From a virus: a stretch of 24,998 nt of DNA. Location: positions 1 through 24,998 of the IMG/VR virus record IMGVR_UViG_3300042520_000898. One strand, 5' to 3'. The first letter of the stretch is position 1; each line of letters starts with the position of its first letter. The position numbers and the translations under genes were made by a program. Below, piece by piece: positions 22,382-24,998 of the stretch. The notes beneath the pieces were generated by a model, which was given only the letters and a program-made list of their open reading frames with translations, was not told where the DNA came from and made no database searches.

Positions 22382-23703
22382 TATATGTGTTTTTTTAAAT
22401 TTTCTACAAATACATTTTCTTTTTTAGTTGCCCATAATAAAATATGATTTCTATTATATACCAAAATATCTTTTATAGATAAATACCACTCATGTATTAT
22501 ATCTAAATCCAACTTTGATAATCTTTCTATTTCATTACAAATTGCAATATATCTTTCACCATCATTTTCTATTTCATCATAACTTTCATCAATAAATCCA
22601 TCAAATGTCTTAAATCCTAAAGAACGAAAATATTTTAAATAACCACAAGCTCCAACTAATATAAATGGTTGCAATGTTGTGATTGGATTTATGACCTTTT
22701 CTGTTATAAAAATATCTTTTTCAAAATTTGTTTCAGTAACTATGTAAATATATGAATCTAAAAATACTTCCCTCTTATAAGCTTTACCACATTCAAATCC
22801 TTGTTTATCATCACTTCCATGTGTATCTATTTCCATTATTAATTTTGATGCAAATCCATCTGCACTATTTTTTATATCATTATCAAATGTTTTATTATTT
22901 GTAATATATAACCGATGCTTTCCTTCATTATGAAATAAAAACGATGCATATAATTTATCCCATAAATTTTTACTTTCAAAAAAACAACCCATTGTATATC
23001 TAAAATCTTTATTTGAATTTCTATTTAAACAAACAAAATGTTTATTTCTTTTTATATCAATTTCGTTTTCTCTAATCCACTTTGTTTCATATCCCAATGT
23101 ATAATTTGGTTCTGATTTTAGTGATGCCATTCTTTGTGCAAACCCAATTAATAAATTATCTTCAAAATAAAAATTATAATTTTTAAATCTTTCATCTTGT
23201 TCAAATAAATTGGAAGTTCCCATAAAAAATACAAAATGTTTTTTTAAATCTAAACCCATGCTATTTACTTCAATTTCTAATTTTTTAATAAAATTAAACG
23301 AATTTAAAAATGGTTCATGTGAATAATTTATTGCAAAAATCAATCTATCTTCTAACGCTAATTTAATAGCTTCTTTTGAAATATTTTTTATATTAAATGA
23401 ATATTCTATACCATCATCTGTTATAAGATGTCCTCCTATTAAATAATTTATTTGACTAAATATTTCTATTGGATATACATATTTTTCATCATCTTTAACA
23501 TTATTTATATATTCGTGATTTCCTATTGGTGAAGAATTATACCACCATATATTTGAATGAAATGTTCTAAATTGAAATTTATTTTGGTTCGCAGTATTAT
23601 AATCTCCATCATTTTTTTCAAAATAATCTATTAAAGTTTTATCCCATAAATTTGGATATGGGTGATTTCTTTTTTGGTCGTAATTATCGTAAATAAATTT
23701 CAT
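22381..23703 (-). CDS. Glycosyltransferase-like protein 1 (GT10-like C-terminal motif)
   Basis: 440 residues. N-terminal half (1-210) is aromatic- and Asn-rich, with no recognised motif. The C-terminal core is KHFVCLNRNSNKDFRYTMG (221-239), then YIVTETNFEKDIFITEKVIN (320-339), QPFILVGACGYLKYFRSLGF (345-364) and FDGFIDESYDEIE (367-379). TETN...FITEK is close to the EN...YVTEK signature of GT10-type fucosyltransferases and of related phage proteins. It shares the ITEK...YFRSxGFxxFDxxID-x-SYDxIE block with the protein at 20187. Likely a cytoplasmic sugar transferase acting with the nucleotide-sugar enzymes around it. The E1-alpha stop is one base upstream of its ATG. Confidence 0.6.
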   Translation of the reverse strand: MKFIYDNYDQKRNHPYPNLWDKTLIDYFEKNDGDYNTANQNKFQFRTFHSNIWWYNSSPIGNHEYINNVKDDEKYVYPIEIFSQINYLIGGHLITDDGIEYSFNIKNISKEAIKLALEDRLIFAINYSHEPFLNSFNFIKKLEIEVNSMGLDLKKHFVFFMGTSNLFEQDERFKNYNFYFEDNLLIGFAQRMASLKSEPNYTLGYETKWIRENEIDIKRNKHFVCLNRNSNKDFRYTMGCFFESKNLWDKLYASFLFHNEGKHRLYITNNKTFDNDIKNSADGFASKLIMEIDTHGSDDKQGFECGKAYKREVFLDSYIYIVTETNFEKDIFITEKVINPITTLQPFILVGACGYLKYFRSLGFKTFDGFIDESYDEIENDGERYIAICNEIERLSKLDLDIIHEWYLSIKDILVYNRNHILLWATKKENVFVENLKKHI

Positions 23704-23704
23704 A

Positions 23705-24334
23705 TTAAAATGCTATCCATTTACCTGTTCCGTAATGTGGAAATTTTGATTCGTATGAATAATATATAACATCATCGGGTATTTCTCTTTTTTTATTCCA
23801 AGTTGCTTCGGTTGGAGTATAGGTTGATACTCCATTATCTTCCACCACAAATACAATTGGTAAATCAAAGTTTTTTGCGTATTTGTGCACTTCATAAAAT
23901 ATACCACTTTCAAAAGACATGTCACCAATAAATACAAATACTTTTTCATCACTACCTTTTTCTTTAATTCCCATTGCAACTCCCAATGCTATTGATAATG
24001 TGCCACCCACAATTGCAGATGAATAAAACTTTTCATTTACCTTGCAAAGAGTGATTGATTTTCCTTTAAGAATTTCTTCTTCAATCCAAACAGGACACAC
24101 TTCTTTTAATAATGCATGGTAGTGAGAACGCCATGTACTAAAAACCCAATCCGAAGTTTTAATTCGTTTGAATATTTCAATCAATTGTTCTTCATTGCCA
24201 TTTGATAAATGAATCGGGCCTCTTATTTTTGCATCTTCCCAATGCTTTACTATTAAATTTTCAAAATCAATTAAAGATTCCTTTGTTTGTTGAATATCTC
24301 TTACTATTGGATATTGTTCTAAATTTTTTATCAT
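23705..24334 (-). CDS. E1-alpha-like ThDP enzyme, diphosphate-binding (PP) domain only
   Basis: 209 residues from the ATG at 24332-24334, which forms an ATGA overlap with the RfbC-like stop; an in-frame ATG at 24400 would overlap the RfbC-like gene by 70 bases and is less likely. It matches E1-alpha/transketolase PP domains: STWRSHYHALLKE (67-79), IVGGTLSIALGVAMGIK (108-124) and the ThDP motif starting GDMSFESGIFYEVHKYA (137-153) and ending LPIVFVVEDNG (158-168). Asp138 and Asn167 are 29 apart, the spacing of the Mg2+ ligands in E1-alpha; the usual GDG is GDM and ENN is EDN. About 120-150 residues shorter than bacterial E1-alpha. Its PYR partner is the gene at 17169. Confidence 0.8.
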   Translation of the reverse strand: MIKNLEQYPIVRDIQQTKESLIDFENLIVKHWEDAKIRGPIHLSNGNEEQLIEIFKRIKTSDWVFSTWRSHYHALLKEVCPVWIEEEILKGKSITLCKVNEKFYSSAIVGGTLSIALGVAMGIKEKGSDEKVFVFIGDMSFESGIFYEVHKYAKNFDLPIVFVVEDNGVSTYTPTEATWNKKREIPDDVIYYSYESKFPHYGTGKWIAF

Positions 24335-24876
24335 CTGTCTCTTTTTTGTAATATTGGGTTTGTTGTTGGCCATTCCATTTGATATTCGGGGTCGTTCCAT
24401 TTTACTACACCTTGCTCATCTGCATCCACATAACCATCTTTATAAAATAAGTTATAATGAAACATACAATCGGTTAATGCGTAGTGTCCGTTTGCAAACC
24501 CCGGTGGTACTAGAACTTGGTTTCTATTTCTTTCGGATATAATAAATGCTTCCCACTCTCCTGATGTTGGTGAATTTAATCTCATATCTAAAACGACTAA
24601 ATAAATATCACCTACTGCAGCTTGAACCAATTTCCACGTCTTACTATCCCAATGTAATCCTCTCAATACACCTTTGTATGATTTTGAAAACCTACCATGA
24701 ATACTAATCTCACTTTTGTCATAGTGTATTTGTGTCATTACAGGATGTTCTTCCGAATGAAAAGTTGTAAATATCTCACCTCTGTATTCTCTATAAATTG
24801 ATGGAGTATATGTTGGTACTTCATAACCAAATTTTTTCGATGGAGTAATTTGAAACTCATCCCATTTGTTACTCAT
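24331..24876 (-). CDS. rfbC: dTDP-4-dehydrorhamnose 3,5-epimerase-like protein (RfbC/RmlC family)
   Basis: 181 residues, the standard length for RmlC (about 180). The cupin-like fold signature is present: YREYRGEIFTTFH (28-40), GVLRGLHWDSKTWKLVQAAVGDIYLVVLDMR spanning 69-99 with His75 matching the catalytic His of RGLHxQ, SPTSGEWEA (102-110), VLVPPGFANGHYALTD (121-136), and GVVKWNDPEYQMEWP (156-170). The family inverts C3 and C5 of 4-keto-6-deoxy nucleotide sugars. Trp-Asp replaces the frequent Trp-Gln/Gln after RGLH, so substrate may differ from dTDP-4-keto-6-deoxyglucose. It shares one base of spacing with the upstream partial gene and an ATGA overlap with the E1-alpha-like gene. Confidence 0.88.
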   Translation of the reverse strand: MSNKWDEFQITPSKKFGYEVPTYTPSIYREYRGEIFTTFHSEEHPVMTQIHYDKSEISIHGRFSKSYKGVLRGLHWDSKTWKLVQAAVGDIYLVVLDMRLNSPTSGEWEAFIISERNRNQVLVPPGFANGHYALTDCMFHYNLFYKDGYVDADEQGVVKWNDPEYQMEWPTTNPILQKRDR

Positions 24877-24877
24877 A

Positions 24878-24998
24878 TTATGTTTGATTTGCGTATCCTA
24901 AAGGAAAACCATTTCTAAATTCAAAACCCATTTTTGGTACTATCATTTGATATGCCATTATAAGTTCTTTAATACCTCTATCTAAATCCCATTGTGGG
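24878..24998 (-). CDS. Likely NAD-dependent epimerase/dehydratase, C-terminal end only
   Basis: Open from the window edge to the TAA at 24878-24880; about 39 residues are visible, beginning PQWDLDRGIKELIMAYQ and ending PLGYANQT. The [PQ]xWDLxRGIKELIxxY pattern is that of the last helices of extended SDR sugar epimerases/dehydratases. The following RfbC-like gene starts one base after this stop, so the gene opens the sugar operon seen here. Only the tail is available, so the specific enzyme cannot be named. Confidence 0.5.
   Translation of the reverse strand, partial: PQWDLDRGIKELIMAYQMIVPKMGFEFRNGFPLGYANQT

Noticed and set aside
23713-23979. Second minus-strand frame inside the E1-alpha-like gene
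   Set aside because: Wholly contained in the E1-alpha-like frame, which carries the ThDP motif; the alternative product has no recognisable motif.
24335-24400. Upstream ATG for the E1-alpha-like gene
   Set aside because: It would overlap the RfbC-like gene by 70 bases and adds a basic, unconserved-looking tail; the ATGA overlap start at 24334 matches the coupling seen at other junctions.
1-24998. tRNA genes, CRISPR arrays, insertion sequences, integrase or attachment sites
   Set aside because: I saw no cloverleaf-like T-arm sequence, regular spaced direct repeats, transposase or recombinase motifs.

Overview
The window is about 25 kb of A+T-rich DNA in which every supported gene lies on the minus strand, so transcription runs from high to low coordinates. 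It is part of a T4-like (contractile-tail myovirus) phage genome. The hallmarks are a gp17-type large terminase, gp20 portal, gp21 prohead protease, an acidic gp22-type core scaffold and a gp23-type major capsid protein that runs off the left edge. No tRNA, rRNA, CRISPR array or transposase is visible. The host is inferred to be a Bacteroidota bacterium, probably marine or freshwater. The reasons are very low G+C, A-rich leaders with few Shine-Dalgarno sequences, a bS21 homologue whose N-terminus looks Bacteroidota-like, and a lipoprotein-like gene beside the terminase that resembles proteins I associate with Bacteroidota phages. This host call is inference.

Right third (about 17.2-25.0 kb): a tightly packed carbohydrate operon. 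In transcription order it holds the C-terminus of a likely sugar epimerase (cut by the window edge), an RfbC-like 3,5-epimerase, a short E1-alpha-like thiamine-diphosphate (ThDP) protein, glycosyltransferase-like protein 1, an NAD-dependent epimerase, glycosyltransferase-like protein 2 (paralogue of 1), a second NAD-dependent epimerase, a class I methyltransferase, an SGNH/GDSL hydrolase and an E1-beta-like ThDP protein. Most junctions are stop/start overlaps (TAATG, ATGA, TAGTG) or 1-9 base gaps, implying translational coupling. Together the genes look able to make, transfer and decorate a sugar, either on the virion or on the host surface.

Centre (about 6.0-17.2 kb): a 39-residue basic protein; a 1363-residue multidomain protein with an N-terminal NMN/cytidylyltransferase-like domain, a HEMVH metallopeptidase domain and a C-terminal KxDG ligase-like nucleotidyltransferase domain; a Cys-rich protein at a gp16-like position; the lipoprotein-like gene; the large terminase; a 397-residue protein built from short Cys/Trp-rich modules; the portal; and a conserved helical protein. 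Genes 18 and 19 (tail sheath and tube), which lie between 17 and 20 in T4, are absent from this interval.

Left part (1-6.0 kb): the prohead-assembly cassette. It has several small core-like proteins (one with an EF-hand-like loop, one with a membrane helix), the gp21 protease, a Dps/DUF5856-like helical protein, an easily missed 58-residue ribosomal protein bS21 homologue at 2762-2938, a 188-base leader, the gp22 scaffold and the gp23 capsid protein.

The most notable items are the phage bS21 gene inside the late head operon, the three-enzyme fusion protein, the minimal split ThDP enzyme bracketing the sugar operon, and the two epimerases that both lack the canonical catalytic Tyr.
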